Positions 39,001 to 50,271 are shown, counted from the stretch's first letter. The stretch is 64,000 bases of DNA from Astyanax mexicanus (GCF_023375975.1 NC_064411.1:46905501-46969500), one strand, 5' to 3'. Made by a program: numbers and translations. Notes: generated by a model not told the origin, from the sequence alone.

Positions 39001-42000
39001 TCAACTCCATCCAAAGCCTACAGCAATACAGACTGTGTAGATAACACTGCAGTGAACTCCCGCGCAACAGAAACCCACCAAGAATAAACAAATCAGTAAC
39101 TTCCGGGGCACACAAATGGGTCAAGTTCAAAATCAAAATCAAATTCGGCTCCTGGTCCGTTTTTTAAATTTCCAATTTTTGTTTGGATAACCAAATAAAA
39201 ATACAAAATACAAGCCGTTATTCGTTTTTTGGTATTATATTCAAAAACGAAAAAACGAAAAAACGAATTGGTTTTTTAATTTTCCGATTTTGATTCTCAA
39301 TTGAATATCAAATGAACGAATGATACACGGATTCATTTTCCACCTGCACATTTCATTCTTGTTAAAATTAGAATTTGATTTGTTGGGGCAACTTGTTTAG
39401 GTGGGTGTGAAAACAGTAATGGCCTTCTAATATGGATAAAAAAAAACATTAAAAAGCAGCAAGAGGAGGTGGTCTTTGTCTGATCCTAAAAAAACTCAAA
39501 GGATTTACATTTGTGTTTTGCCATAACCATAATGGCACATTGTGCTTGGACTCTGATGATTGCAACTTGCAATGTAACTTAAAAAAGATGTTCCACTTGT
39601 GTTCATAATTATGCTTTTGACGAAATGTAGACCTTTTCCACAATATATCATGATAAGAGATCTTTAAAACGTGTAAATACACTGTACTTGAGTCAGACGC
39701 ATTAATCCACAGCTCACCAGCAAAGGCTTTGGAGATGTTCTCCTTCTTCCACTCCCAGGGCTGGTCGTACTCATCGGCAGGCCTCTCATCATCCTGGGGC
39801 AATCGGCTCTCTCTCTCATCCTCTGCTGGAGCGCCCCATCGCCGGCTTCTCTCCTCGTACGGACTGTCGTACAGCTGAGGGCTGCCTCTTGAACCAGATC
39901 GGCCACGCTCCGAACTGTGCTGCAGCTCTACATCAAAAAATAAAAAATAAAACAAAAAGAAAAGTTCACTAGATGTCAGATGAAGGAGTCTAGACTTGTG
40001 TTTATCTTATTGGCAAGGGTAGAGAAGTATGCAATAAACTGCCCCTTTGTAGCTAAAGCTATACTTACTGTAATTAGGGAGAGCTTAAGTACTTCATTAA
40101 GTTGTTATAAGGACCTACTAAAGCTTCCAAGAAGTGAAGGCACTATTTACAATAATTGTTTTTCTACACTTAATACAGTATACTCCCTCACTGAGAACTG
40201 GAACCCTGTGAGAACGTACACACACTGCCAAGATGCAGAACCACTTCTCTTCACCTTAAAATAAATGGATGTATTTAAACATGAACTCAAATAAGACAAA
40301 CATACATTTAGGCTATTTAATTTATGTAATGGTGAAACAATTGCATATGTTCTATAGTTGGTATATAAACATTGGTCTTTGGCCAATTGTTTAATTTTGT
40401 TAGGTTTTGGTTTGGTTTTTAAATGGTATTTTGGATTGGTCCAGCCCAGAAAAAAAATCTGACAAGAGTGCTGGTTGAAAGAGTACAAATACTACTTCCA
40501 GCACAGCTACACTAATATTAGTTGGCTGGCTAACAACTAATTAGATCACACTGGCCATTTTAAGCTAAAATCATACTTAATGAAAAAAAAATACAAAAAA
40601 CAACAACAGCACAATAACATCAGTTGATCACATAGGTGGAAAATTGACTGTTTTGTCACTGAAACATAAAGCGATGGGCAGAGTCTGTGGCCTGCAGTGG
40701 CTTCACTACTGCCTAAACAAGCTCCACTGAACTTACAGTAGATTTCATTTTCCAAGCAGTGCTTTTTTAATCATAGTTGATTTTGTTCAGCTTAATCTAC
40801 TCAAATCTGATGGATGAGAGAGGCATTAAACACCTCCAAAGCTTCCTAAAAGATTACATTTTTAAATAAACCAATTGATATACTCCCAAAAGAGAATTAC
40901 AATAACCTTTCAAGGATTAAACACACCACTGCACCATTGTTTCTGGAGTAAGCAGTGTGGAAGGGAAACTATAAACATAGAGAAACAGCAATGCCCTGCG
41001 GAAAAACACAGGATATTAGCTTTTACAAATTTTTCACAGCTTTTCAGCTTTAATTAAAACAGAAACAGTGTTTTTCCAATAGACACCAGCAGCAAATAAA
41101 TGCAGTGCAAGGTTCTTTTCTTCACACCTCAATAACATCTACATTAGTAGGAGAAATAACAAGCTGATGGCTTGTTATCTCTAAAACCATCCTCAGCACT
41201 CCATCACACTGCTTTTATTTCGGAAATGGACCTGGCGCTAATGCTGCAGAGAGCTCCTCATATATAATTATAATCTCTGTACGCTCTGTATGGGCTTTCT
41301 CTCGCACTGAAATAACCTACACTTGTCTTCGCAGATCTCAGCAGACGCCCTCCTGAGTGAATTCTCTTCCCAGTAATGCATCCCTGTTCTTTAAATGGCT
41401 TTGCTAATGCAGCTCTTGATGCCCACCATTCATCTACGCGCCTCCCAGAGGCCTGCGAACGGAAAGAACCTCACCAGTAATGACTCTCTGAGCTTCAAAG
41501 GGCTCCATGTAGCTGCTGCTGTTCTCCACAGAGCTGTGATCCCAGCCTGGATGGGCCCGCGGGTCTGGACGAGCGTCAAATGGGTCCGAATAATCTGTGT
41601 CCCCCACTGCTGGAGCAGAAGGAACCACCTGGGGAGGGGTGGGAGGAGAGAGAAAGAGAGAGAGAGAATAGAGAAAGAAAAGAGAGCAAGAGATTAAGGA
41701 CTTTCTAAGGACAATAGATGGATGGACAGGGAAAGAGGAGTGGGTGGAAGATTAAGCACTGCCCTGAGGGTAACAAAACAGCAAAAAAAAAACACAAACC
41801 AACTTAGTGCTGACTTATACTGACTTAAAACCTCCTGCTTAGTCATTATTGCTTTGTTTTAAACAAAGCAAAGCATTGTGATGCATTGGGACAAATCTCA
41901 TTTAAATGTGAATACCCCAAATGAAGATGACTAACTGAGACATAGGAATTAAAGCTTAAAAGATACCAGTTGCCTCAAACTGAGAGAAGTTGTTAGGTAA

Positions 42001-45000
42001 TGTCAGTAAAGGCTTATTTATTCTCAGCATGTGTGTTCGTTTTGTCCGTATTTGTGCATGTTTTTTGAAACCCTATAGACATGGCTCAAATAAAGCTGTA
42101 CCATTGGAATGCGTGAGGGCATTGCAGCCAATTGTTTTTTTTATATAATTATTATTTAAAAATAAGATATTGTTTTTTGTTTTGTTTTTAGAAATGAGTA
42201 TATTCTACTTATTTAAATAAGACTAAGACGGCATGCTCACAAAGGAGGCAAAGTGGAAGCCAGCTGGAAATTTAGAGGTAAATTATTATGACAGGAGGCA
42301 ACTGCTGCCATTCATTTTCCCTTCTCCTATGGCGAATGTCAAGTGGGACTGATGTCAAATTGACATGAATTGCAATCTGGCTCTTAAGACTTGCTGAGTA
42401 ACACTATTAGATTTTAATACCACATAAAATTAACCCAATCATTTTTGGCCATCTGCACTGCCATACAGTAAAAAACGTCAGTGCCACAAAAAAAGGATTT
42501 GTCATTTTTACCTTTACCATTTTTGTGTGGAAGTTTGAACGCTTAACCTCTTGAGGCCCTCCATTAGTGTATGGAAACATTACATTTTTGCTTTTCTGCA
42601 TTTTTAACATTTTTAAAATATTGACCCTTTGGCCTCATACAGAAAAACTGTCTGTACAATTAAGTGGTCACAGGATAACATTACATATACCCCATGCTGT
42701 AGCCTACTGTCCACCTCCCTAGAAATATAACTAGGCATTTATATAACTATGAAATATAACTATGCAAAGTTCTGGTTTACTTTGCTGCCAGGCAGACCAG
42801 CCTCCTCTCTGTTTTAATCGGGAGAGACCAACATATTGGAAACTGAAGGTCAGGTTACAGTTTTAGAAACATATTTTACACTACTGATAAAATCTCATAA
42901 AAACCTAATGAACAGTTTGAAGCATTTGACACAATAACGCACAAAACATGATTTTTCGTCTTATTATGTCTGCTGTGCTTCCTCAGATCTCCACATCAAC
43001 AGGGCTTTTCCCACTAGCACAGGCTACACCATAGATATTGCACTTACTTGAAGCAGAAGTATAAATCAGCCTTTAAGAAAGCAGTTTCTATGATGGGGAT
43101 AAAGAAAGAAATACTGGACATTAATAATTTCACAGTTATAATTGTTTAAATGTTCTATTCCTCCCCAAACGATTGCCTTACCACAGCTTACGAAGAAAAA
43201 TCAGAGGAAAATAAAGACAGTAGAAGGCACATAGGAGTCAGTTAAAAGAGCTGTTCCATGTTCTGCTTGCCTGAGGGCAAAGGCCACTGGGGCATTACTA
43301 GCTCTTTGCGTGCTGTTTTGGGTTGGCCCTCAGCGTCCAGAGCAGTCTGCTGTAACATGGGCCATGTTGCATCGTCTGAGGTCGACTGAGTTCAGGGCCA
43401 GTTTTAACCCACTTTTCAAGTGAAGTACTGTGTTTGTTTGCTTTTCCCCTGCTGTTGCTGCTGCTGCTGCTCAGTGAGGACCGTTTTGGCTCTAGCAGTC
43501 ACGTCTCGTTAAGCATGCATGCCTGAACTCTGAAGTCTGAGGCAGGGGGACAGCAGCCGAGCAAGGGTCAGGGCATGGCTGACCTCGCTGCGACCACTAA
43601 TTAGCATCAGTCCGCTTTGAGAACTGGCAGAGGAGGAAAAGAAGGAGCAACTCCACATCCAATGAATTAGGAGTGCACAATATAAGAGCTGCTATTTTAG
43701 CAGCAGGTCCTGGAAGTTGCGAGGGGGCCCCCTATAAAAGTGCAACAATGAGCCTTGGCTTAGAAGAGAGAAAGACCCTGTCACCAGTTCACCAGTTGTC
43801 CCTCCTTGCAGCACAGTGGCATGCCAAAAGTCATGGGACAGGAACTATTATCATGTCCCATGATTTTGCCATTTCCACTGGAAGCAAAATAACTCAGACT
43901 TGTGACAAATGCATTTCGGACCTCTGGTATTGAATGTGGTGTTATTTCTGTCTCTTTGCATTTGGACAACTCTAGCCAGAAGCTTCCAGTTATGATCATT
44001 ACCCACCCACTGCAGTATTAATGCCTTCTATGGCATATTCCTGGTTCATACGAGGAAAATGAATGCCCATCCACATGGCACTGACTATTAGGTCTCACTC
44101 AAACTCCAAATGTTTTACATACCCTTACCATGAGCATGCTGGCCAATGAAAAATCTTAACACCTTCTTATACACGTGTGGACATTCACAAGCCATACCCT
44201 GGGCTAACACTTCATTATTATTTATATACTGGTTAAAGTGATGTGATGATCTGAGGAGCCATCGTCTACGAAACATGAGAAACACCAACACCTCAGCCAC
44301 ATGTGTTGCCAATATTTTTCAGCAGGATAATGCTCACACACAGCAAAGGTTTCCCAGGAATGTCTGAGCCAGATTGCAATACTTTTTTGCCTTGACAGGT
44401 TGTCTGGTTTGTTGCCAGTCGAGAATTTATGGGACCAACTGAGATACCAAGTTCATCTACTGTACATACGAGTGTGCAGGATCTATAAGCCCTACTTGAA
44501 AATGTGGGCAAATTTACCTCAGGATTTCATACAGAACCTGTATGCCTCCATGCCAGACTTCTTGTATTTAGGCTAGAGATGACCTAACAATTCTATTGTT
44601 CAGATTCCCATGCATAAAACTTACACATTTCCTTGAACATTTCTTATATATCTAATTTCTTATATTGATCATCATTACATTCACACATATATAAAGTTTA
44701 ACTCGATATCAACAGCATCTTTGTGCATTACTTATTTTTCTACAAGTGTAATTGCAATAGCAATGAGCAAATAAGAGCAAAGCAGTCCCACAGGTCTGGT
44801 AAATATGGTCTTGCTATTGTTAGATTTTTCTACCTCACTGCTTATACAGTCTATAAATGAATTTGGGCTGTTTATATGCTTGAGCACTCGTGGAGTTATC
44901 GTCATTAGACAATTACCCAGCATACTAACTAGGTTGCTGCTTGAGAGCACCATAGGCCTGAGGTTCATGAAGGGAAGTTAATACTCTCTAATCAAATGGT

Positions 45001-48000
45001 GGCTGCTTAAGCATGAGAGAAAGCTGTGTGTCTAAAGTCACCGCAGTTCCAGCAGGCAGAAGGATTACTCTCTGCCCCCGGGTTAATGAATATAAATCTC
45101 CCTCCCTGTCGTCTCAATATTTCATCGCCTACCAAAGGGTAATTACAAAGTAATGCACCATGATGGTTAACTGCCATTGTGTCACGCTCTTCAAATAAAG
45201 CATGAGGGTGTGTGTGTGTGTACTCTTCAAATAAAAACACAGCCATTTGTCTTCCATGGTTCACGCGTTCCAGTATAAACTGATACAAAACCTAATCTAG
45301 ATAATATTTAATATAGAAATGAAAGTAAACAAACCAAACCAAAACAATTATCTGCACCTATACAACACAGCTCCTAACAAAGCAACAATTCCACCTTGAT
45401 ATAAAAGACCAAAAGATTTTTACAATAAAAATATGTGCCTTTAATTAGGGTGGAAATAATCAAGACACTGTGTTTTAACCCTGTTTACAATCCTGTTACA
45501 GCCTCACAGAAGCTGCAAAGCTGCATAGCTTTAAAATTACAACAATAACAATGTATTTGTTTCTTAATAGTTCCAGTTTTCTCCTCTCAATGTTTGCCTT
45601 TAGTGTAAAGTGATGTTAACAAGCTGGAGACTCTGGGCTAGGTTAGCTTTAAGGCTTCTCACTTTGCTTAGCTTTTTTGAGTCTTTGACAGTAAAAAGTC
45701 ACTTCTGAGGTGTATTTAGCTCCAGTTTGGTCCAGCTAAGGAAGTCCATTTGTTTTTAAACTATCAGAGGATGGAGAGAAGTTAGCTAGTGCCTTAGTGT
45801 GTAAATATGATGAGTCAAGACTGTTATTGTGTCTGTGTTATCTTTTAGCCTTATCTTGTATCCATTGCCAGGGATTGCATCAGTCAAATCTTACTTGTAA
45901 AAAAAATAAGCCAGTACTTTCCTTCCTGGTGTGTGTTTAGCCAAGTAGTAGTTCTGTTTTTAAGGGATCGGAGGATGGAAAGAAAAACTATGGTGTAAAT
46001 ATAATGAGTAAAGATTGTTTTTTAAGTTTTAAGGTTATACGGGCACTTCTGGCGTACCATACGGTCAAGCTGCTCCCACAACAGCTCAATGGGGTTCAGA
46101 TTTGGTGACTGCGCTGGCCACTCCATTACCAATAGAATACCAGCTGCCTGCTTCTGCTGTAAATAGTTCTTGCACAATTTGGAGGTGTGTTTAGGGTCAT
46201 TGTCCTGTTGTAGGACGAAATTGGCTCCGATCAGGCGCTGTCCACTGGGTATGGCATGGCGTTGCAAAATGGAGTGATAGCCTTCCTTATTCAGAATCCC
46301 TTTTACCCTGTACAAATCTCCCACCTTACCAGCACCAAAGCAACCCCAGACCATCACATTACCTCCACCATGCTTAACAGATGGCGTCAGGCATTCTTCC
46401 AGCATCTTTTCATTTGTTCTGCGTCTCACAAACGTTCTTCTTTGTGATACAAACACCACAAACTTGGATTCATCCGTCCACAACACTTTTTTCCAGTCTT
46501 CCTCTGTCCAATGTCTGTGTTCTTTTGCCCATCTTAATCTTTTTCTTTTATTAGCCAGTCTCAGATATGGCTTTTTCTTTGCCACTCTGCCCTGAAGCCC
46601 AAAATCCCGCAGCCACCTCTTCACTGTAGATGTTGACACTGGTGTTTTGTGGGTACTATTTAATGAAGATGCCAGTTGGGGACCTGTGAGGCGTCTGTTT
46701 CTCAAACTAGAGACTCTAATGTACTTATCTTCTTGCTTAGTTGTGCAACGCGGCCTCCCACTTCTTTTTCTACTCTGGTTAGAGCCTGTTTGTGCTGTCC
46801 TCTGAAGGGAGTAGTACACACCGTTGTTGGAAATCTTCAATTTCTTAGCAATTTCTCCCATGGAATAGCCTTCATTTCTAAGAACAAAAATAGACTGTCG
46901 AGTTTCAGATGAAAGTCCTCTTTTTCTGGCCATTTTGAGCGTTTAATTGACCCCACAAATGTGATGCTCCAGAAACTCAATCTGCTCAAAGGAAGGTCAG
47001 TTTTGTAGCTTCTGTAATTAGCTAGACTGTTTTCAGGTGTGTGAACATGATTGCACAAGGGTTTTCTAATCATCAATTAGCCTTCTGAGCCAATGAGCAA
47101 ACACATTGTACCATTAGAACCCTGGAGTGATAGTTGCTGGAAATGGGCCTCTATACACCTATGTAGATATTGCACCAAAACCAGACATTTGCAGCTAGAA
47201 TAGTCATTTACCACATTAGCAATGTACAGAGTGTATTTGTTTAAAGTTAGGACTAGTTTAAAGTTATCTTCATTGAAAAGTACAGTGTTTTTCCTTCAAA
47301 AATAAGGACGTTTCAATGTGACCCCAAACTTTTGAACGGTAGTGTATATACTCAGTCTAAGGCAGTCTAAAGCACAGCCTCCACATTGGAGGGTTAGTTT
47401 TGACACAGCATTAAATTTCAGTCTCCCCAGAGATTGAAAAAGAGAAGTTCCTGTACCCACACTCTGCTATAAACTGATTTAAATGTTGAATTTGTAGCAA
47501 AGACGTGCAGGTTGCATCTAATAAATCTGGCATGATAAAATATATAATTTTATACAAATCCCACAGCAATTGTAGCAAGTTGTTCTCAATGAAATCAACA
47601 GAAAGGGATTTTTGACAGATACTAAAATATTCTTGCAAATGTTGCCTAAACAAGCAAAAGCTATCATGTGCTTTGGCATGGTTTCTGTGCGCAAGCAATC
47701 AGAACCTACATTGTTTTGTGATGCAGCAATACTGACACTTGCAAAACAGCACCTCCCCAAGCCAGAAAATCTCTATTCACAGCACTCAAAAGAAAGAAGC
47801 TCAGACAGAAAAACAAAGAGCTTCTGACAAACAGTCGTCTTCAGCCCAACACTGCCACGGCACAGAGTTAGATACAGACTTGACTATCTACATCAGTGGC
47901 AGTGTATAGAGTTGCAAGGCAGTCATGTACTGGTGCTGCACAACCATTTATATAGTCGGTCACTGAGCAGCTGTAAGTGCCTGGTTTGCAGTAATACGAT

Positions 48001-48531
48001 TTATGAACCACACTAAGAAGATGCTTTGACCTTAGTAGTACTACTACAGAAGTACAATTAAGTTGATGTACACTACACCCAGCATTTGATTCATTTATGA
48101 ACTGTGCAGAGCACACCTATGCATTTCCCATTCTAACAGGCCGTACGAGGACTGCATAAGCAATGAATAAAATGAAGTGAAAGGAGAACTTACAGGCGCA
48201 TGGGGCTCCTCGAATGACACAATGCTTAATGGGATCTTGCAGCGTCCAAATTCCTGAGATTCCACTTTTATCAGTCTGTGTTTAGGAGAAACGATCTTGA
48301 CCTCCACGCCGTTAGGCAGAACAGTTCCAAAAGCAGGGAACGGATCGGCAGTGGCTTGACCGTTCTGAGCCCGGTTCTCTGAAGGTTCGTAGGGGTCTTC
48401 AAAGTCCAGTTCTTTTTGAACGCGGTAAGCCCGGAGTATTTCGCTTTCTGTGTAGTCTGGTTTGGGCGGCTGCGGAGGTCCTTTCCTGCTGCCAAAACTT
48501 AGGTAATCTTTCAACCACTTTGCCATGGGTC
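26872..48531 (-). CDS. shd: SH2-domain adaptor protein D (SHB/SHD/SHF family)
   Basis: Six coding exons (48531-48194, 41628-41475, 39927-39718, 33976-33796, 32909-32790, 27058-26872) join in phase to 394 residues. The N-terminus MAKWLKDYLSFGSRKGPPQP, then DYTESEILRAYR and SPKHRLIKVE, matches SHD closely; so does DERPADEYDQPWEWKKENIS. Four YxxP motifs (YSDP, YMEP, YDSP, YDQP) are predicted tyrosine-kinase sites that would recruit Crk-type SH2 domains. The C-terminal SH2 domain starts at about residue 294 (WYHGALTRSDAESLL) and has the phosphotyrosine-binding Arg at about 319 in SYLVRNS. The family acts in the cytoplasm downstream of tyrosine kinases such as Abl. Human SHD is shorter. The next gene upstream is yju2, as in human. 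Confidence 0.92.
27960..28330. repeat. Old dispersed repeat, copy 1
   Basis: Shares scattered blocks (for example GACACTGTG, AATGTTAAATA, CCTGAGG and GACATGTC-like) with 34950-35400 and, more distantly, 43820-44220. Probably a much-diverged DNA transposon. Borders approximate. Confidence 0.45.
30843..30888. repeat. AG microsatellite
   Basis: Tandem agagag with short interruptions. Confidence 0.85.
30945..31406 (-). pseudogene. Tc1-like transposase N-terminal fragment
   Basis: Minus-strand frame with the Tc1-type segments TISQILVIASTIV and VKKEPKTTVSDISNKLQRAG followed by CIGFIRRCKP, which align with the DNA-binding half of Tc1 transposases. No catalytic triad. The first 40 or so residues are flanking sequence. 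Confidence 0.8.
32790..32909 (-). CDS. shd: shd coding exon 5 (SH2, first half)
   Basis: Acceptor CTATTAG, donor AG|GTACTG, 120 bp, phase 2 in and out. Holds WYHGALTR and the phosphotyrosine pocket SYLVRNS. Confidence 0.92.
32910..33795. other. shd: shd intron between coding exons 4 and 5
   Basis: A TTTG microsatellite lies at 32970-32990. Nothing else recognised. Confidence 0.6.
33796..33976 (-). CDS. shd: shd coding exon 4
   Basis: Acceptor GTTTAG, donor AAGT|GTATGT, 181 bp, phase 1 in and phase 2 out. Encodes VQFEGGDWDRS and GERVDPTLPLDQQ, the lead-in to the SH2 domain. Confidence 0.88.
34950..35400. repeat. Old dispersed repeat, copy 2
   Basis: Shares GTCATGGGA, CATGATCATTACC, CTAGCCAGA and CCATGAGC blocks with 43820-44220, and ACACTGTGGATT and GAGGAATGTTAAATA blocks with 27960-28330. 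Borders approximate. Confidence 0.5.
36336..36675. repeat. GTTGCTA minisatellite
   Basis: Around 15 imperfect units of ggttgctaagg/tgttgctagtg. Confidence 0.8.
37002..37551. mobile_element. GATATGGC-type non-autonomous element, copy 2
   Basis: Same ends (GATATGGCGATATGGCCC at left, ACGATATGGCACACCCCTA at right) and same interior as 9041-9556, in the same orientation. Confidence 0.72.
38585..39333. mobile_element. Fold-back transposable element with 304-bp inverted arms
   Basis: The arms 38585-38888 and 39030-39333 are exact reverse complements as far as I could compare them, with no length difference: every matched pair of positions sums to 77918. A unique 141-bp core lies between. The tips are AATCCGTG and CACGGATT, and the 6-bp sequence CATTTT abuts both (38579-38584 and 39334-39339) as a target-site duplication. 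Identical short frames on the two strands are a by-product. No transposase is present. Confidence 0.9.
39718..39927 (-). CDS. shd: shd coding exon 3
   Basis: Acceptor GATGTAG, donor G|GTGAGC, 210 bp, phase 1 in and out. Encodes QLYDSPYEE and DDERPADEYDQPWEWKK. It is the best-conserved linker exon of the family. Confidence 0.92.
39928..41474. other. shd: shd intron between coding exons 2 and 3
   Basis: AT-rich intron with nothing recognisable. Confidence 0.6.
41475..41628 (-). CDS. shd: shd coding exon 2
   Basis: Acceptor CCCCAG, donor G|GTGAGG, 154 bp, phase 0 in and phase 1 out. Encodes YSDPFDAR and SYMEPFEAQRVIT, two YxxP kinase sites. Confidence 0.9.
41644..41695. repeat. GA-rich microsatellite beside an shd splice acceptor
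   Basis: Tandem gaga/aaga units start 16 bases from exon 2. On the coding strand they form a long CT tract upstream of its 3' splice site. Confidence 0.8.
43820..44585 (+). pseudogene. Decayed Tc1-type transposase sequence with old repeat
   Basis: The plus strand reads FQQDNAHTQQ (second catalytic Asp region), then REFMGPTEI and ENVGKFTSGF, matching Tc1 C-terminal layout, but with stops and frame shifts. The first 400 bp resemble 34950-35400. Confidence 0.6.
45709..46022. repeat. Degenerate tandem duplication, unit about 200 bp
   Basis: Two units share GTGTRTTTAGC, GAGGATGGARAGAA and GTGTAAATATRATGAGT in the same order. The second unit ends exactly where the adjacent transposon begins. Confidence 0.65.
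46022..46933 (-). CDS. Tc1/mariner-superfamily transposase, C-terminally truncated
   Basis: Open frame of 303 residues, where full-length Tc1 proteins have about 340. The N-terminal paired helix-turn-helix (MGEIAKKLKISNNGVYYSLQ, residues 25-44) and a GRPR hook (59-62) are followed by the catalytic triad: Asp154 in LWTDESKF, Asp244 in LQQDNDPKHT, Glu283 in NPIELLWEQL. There are 38 residues between the second Asp and the Glu, where classical Tc1 enzymes have 34. The reading frame has no interruption, so the insertion is fairly young, but the last helices are missing and one end of the element is gone. It cuts and pastes DNA at TA sites when intact; this copy should be inactive. Confidence 0.9.
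   Translation of the reverse strand: MARKRGLSSETRQSIFVLRNEGYSMGEIAKKLKISNNGVYYSLQRTAQTGSNQSRKRSGRPRCTTKQEDKYIRVSSLRNRRLTGPQLASSLNSTHKTPVSTSTVKRWLRDFGLQGRVAKKKPYLRLANKRKRLRWAKEHRHWTEEDWKKVLWTDESKFVVFVSQRRTFVRRRTNEKMLEECLTPSVKHGGGNVMVWGCFGAGKVGDLYRVKGILNKEGYHSILQRHAIPSGQRLIGANFVLQQDNDPKHTSKLCKNYLQQKQAAGILLVMEWPAQSPNLNPIELLWEQLDRMVRQKCPYNLKT
46022..47344 (-). mobile_element. Tc1-like DNA transposon, 3' end deleted
   Basis: The right end is a typical fish Tc1 terminus (ATGTGACCCCAAACTTTTGA, then ACGGTAGTG|TA). A long open transposase frame lies on the minus strand. No matching left terminus exists within 300 bp of the stop, so that end was lost. Confidence 0.85.
48194..48531 (-). CDS. shd: shd coding exon 1
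   Basis: The acceptor TTTACAG lies five bases before the ATG at 48526, so a non-coding exon must lie upstream. 111 codons, donor CCT|GTAAGT, phase 0. Encodes the SHD-type N-terminus with its proline-rich stretch (residues 17-24). Confidence 0.92.
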
Positions 48532-49784
48532 TGTAAAGGACAGATTATGAGAAATATATCTCATTAAAAAGTTGCACAAAGTCAACTTCTTTAAAAATGC
48601 TCTCCTAAAGTTCCAACTTGTATCAAATGCTGCCAAAACATTTTCTGTGAATTTAGTTTTTTTTTTTAGGTTTGCATCTTTAGTTGTGCACTAGAGCTAC
48701 AGCGCTAATATATCTAACAGTGTCAAAAATCACAACATGCTTTAAGGTAAAGTGGGATGGAATTAGGCATGTTGTTTGCTTTGGTGCTAATTTTTAACAG
48801 GTCTAAAACAAAAGGTGTGGGAGCAGTGGGAGCACACTTGGGGTGGTTTGACAGGATATCCCCATTTATACCTGATGACTTCATCCACCTTAAGTATCAG
48901 GATTAAACCTGGGTAAGACCAAGCCACAAAACATATGGAATACTTTTTCTACATCTACTTCAGGATATGTTATAGCAGTGTAAAAACAAACATCTTTGGA
49001 AAGCACATTCTACAACCAAAACTCCCCTAGTACAACCACATTACCAGAAATAATAAAAAAAAATCACCAGGAATAATAAAAAAGTGACTTTTAAAACTGC
49101 GATTTTGGATTGTGATCTGACTAATGGAGACACATTTGAATTTTAAGTGTAATTGCATGAGAATCAAATATCAACAGAATACAACACAGCTATGAGTCAC
49201 ATGAAGTGACCAGGTACAAACGGGATCAGTGAAAGGTTAAAATATAGGATTAGATAATGTAAAAGACTAGGGGGGGGAACGTGTGATGCTTCGCATCAGT
49301 GACACTCTGCTCCATTAATTATTCATAACAATATAACACATTTTGCCACATAATTTATAAAGAGAACATTATATTAAATTGGTCTATAATATATTTCTTT
49401 TTACTGTAAATTATTCTGTTTTCATTATTTTTTATATTTTTATTTTATGCCAAAGCACTACACAAATAAATGAGACACATTGTATTTAAGGAAAATAATA
49501 GAAAAAATTAGGCTTGGCTTGCATCACACATTTAGCTCAAATCTTCAGTTCACAGAAATGCACATTCCTAAACATTTTTTTTTTCACATCACGATTACTG
49601 AAAGAGATCACAGTTTTATTCCTATCTTGTGGGGGGAAATTTGACTTAAAATATTATTCTAGATAGTTACCTTTCATATGCCCCAATCATTGATGCCTTA
49701 GAATATCTTACTCCTCTTCTTTGTGGTTTTCTAGAAAAATGGAGAAAGACAACAGAAATGTGGAGCAAGTTAGCTAGCTTACAA

Positions 49785-49788
<4 letters not shown>

Positions 49789-49874
<86 letters not shown>
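49789..49874. repeat. TA microsatellite, 43 units
   Basis: An uninterrupted (TA)43 tract. The Tyr-Ile frames on both strands are artefacts. Confidence 0.95.
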
Positions 49875-49877
<3 letters not shown>

Positions 49878-50271
49878 TGCCTGTCAGAATTTGACACACC
49901 TCTCCAATCTCATTTAATGTGTTTTTCAATGTGCTCATTGTAAATGTAATAATAAAAGACATTAAAGCCATATTTGTGGAATAATTTTGTAAACAAAAAA
50001 GCGTTCAACAAACCAGTTTCATGCATTTAAATGCGTTTTTAAATGTTTTTTACTATAAATCACCGATCGCAATTAGGTTTAGGTCAGGGCATTGTAGAGG
50101 CCAAAGAGTTTTTTGTTAACTATGTAATTCCATGTGTCCATTAATTGTTCTCATTCCAATATTTTCATTGCAGATCTTAGTCAATACAAATATATAATCA
50201 GCATAAATATTAGTACCAAACCCTTTCACATACTGTAAGCACCAAAGACACAAAAAATATAATAATAATAA

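Larger units (their letters stand above)
33977..39717. other. shd: shd intron between coding exons 3 and 4
   Basis: Contains an old dispersed repeat (34950-35400), a GTTGCTA minisatellite (36336-36675), the second GATATGGC element (37002-37551) and the fold-back element (38585-39333), which ends 385 bp from exon 3. Confidence 0.65.
41629..48193. other. shd: shd intron between coding exons 1 and 2
   Basis: Contains a GA-rich tract (41644-41695), a decayed Tc1-type element (43820-44585), a tandem duplication (45709-46022) and the large Tc1-like element (46022-47344). Confidence 0.6.

Noticed and set aside
38776..39142. Two frames with an identical 38-residue start on opposite strands, as if a duplicated gene
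   Set aside because: Both read the arms of the fold-back element from opposite ends; no homology or codon signal.
41395..41697. Plus-strand frame of 100 residues
   Set aside because: Antisense of shd coding exon 2 running into a GA microsatellite.
49667..49971. Overlapping frames with long Tyr-Ile repeats on both strands
   Set aside because: They translate the (TA)43 microsatellite.
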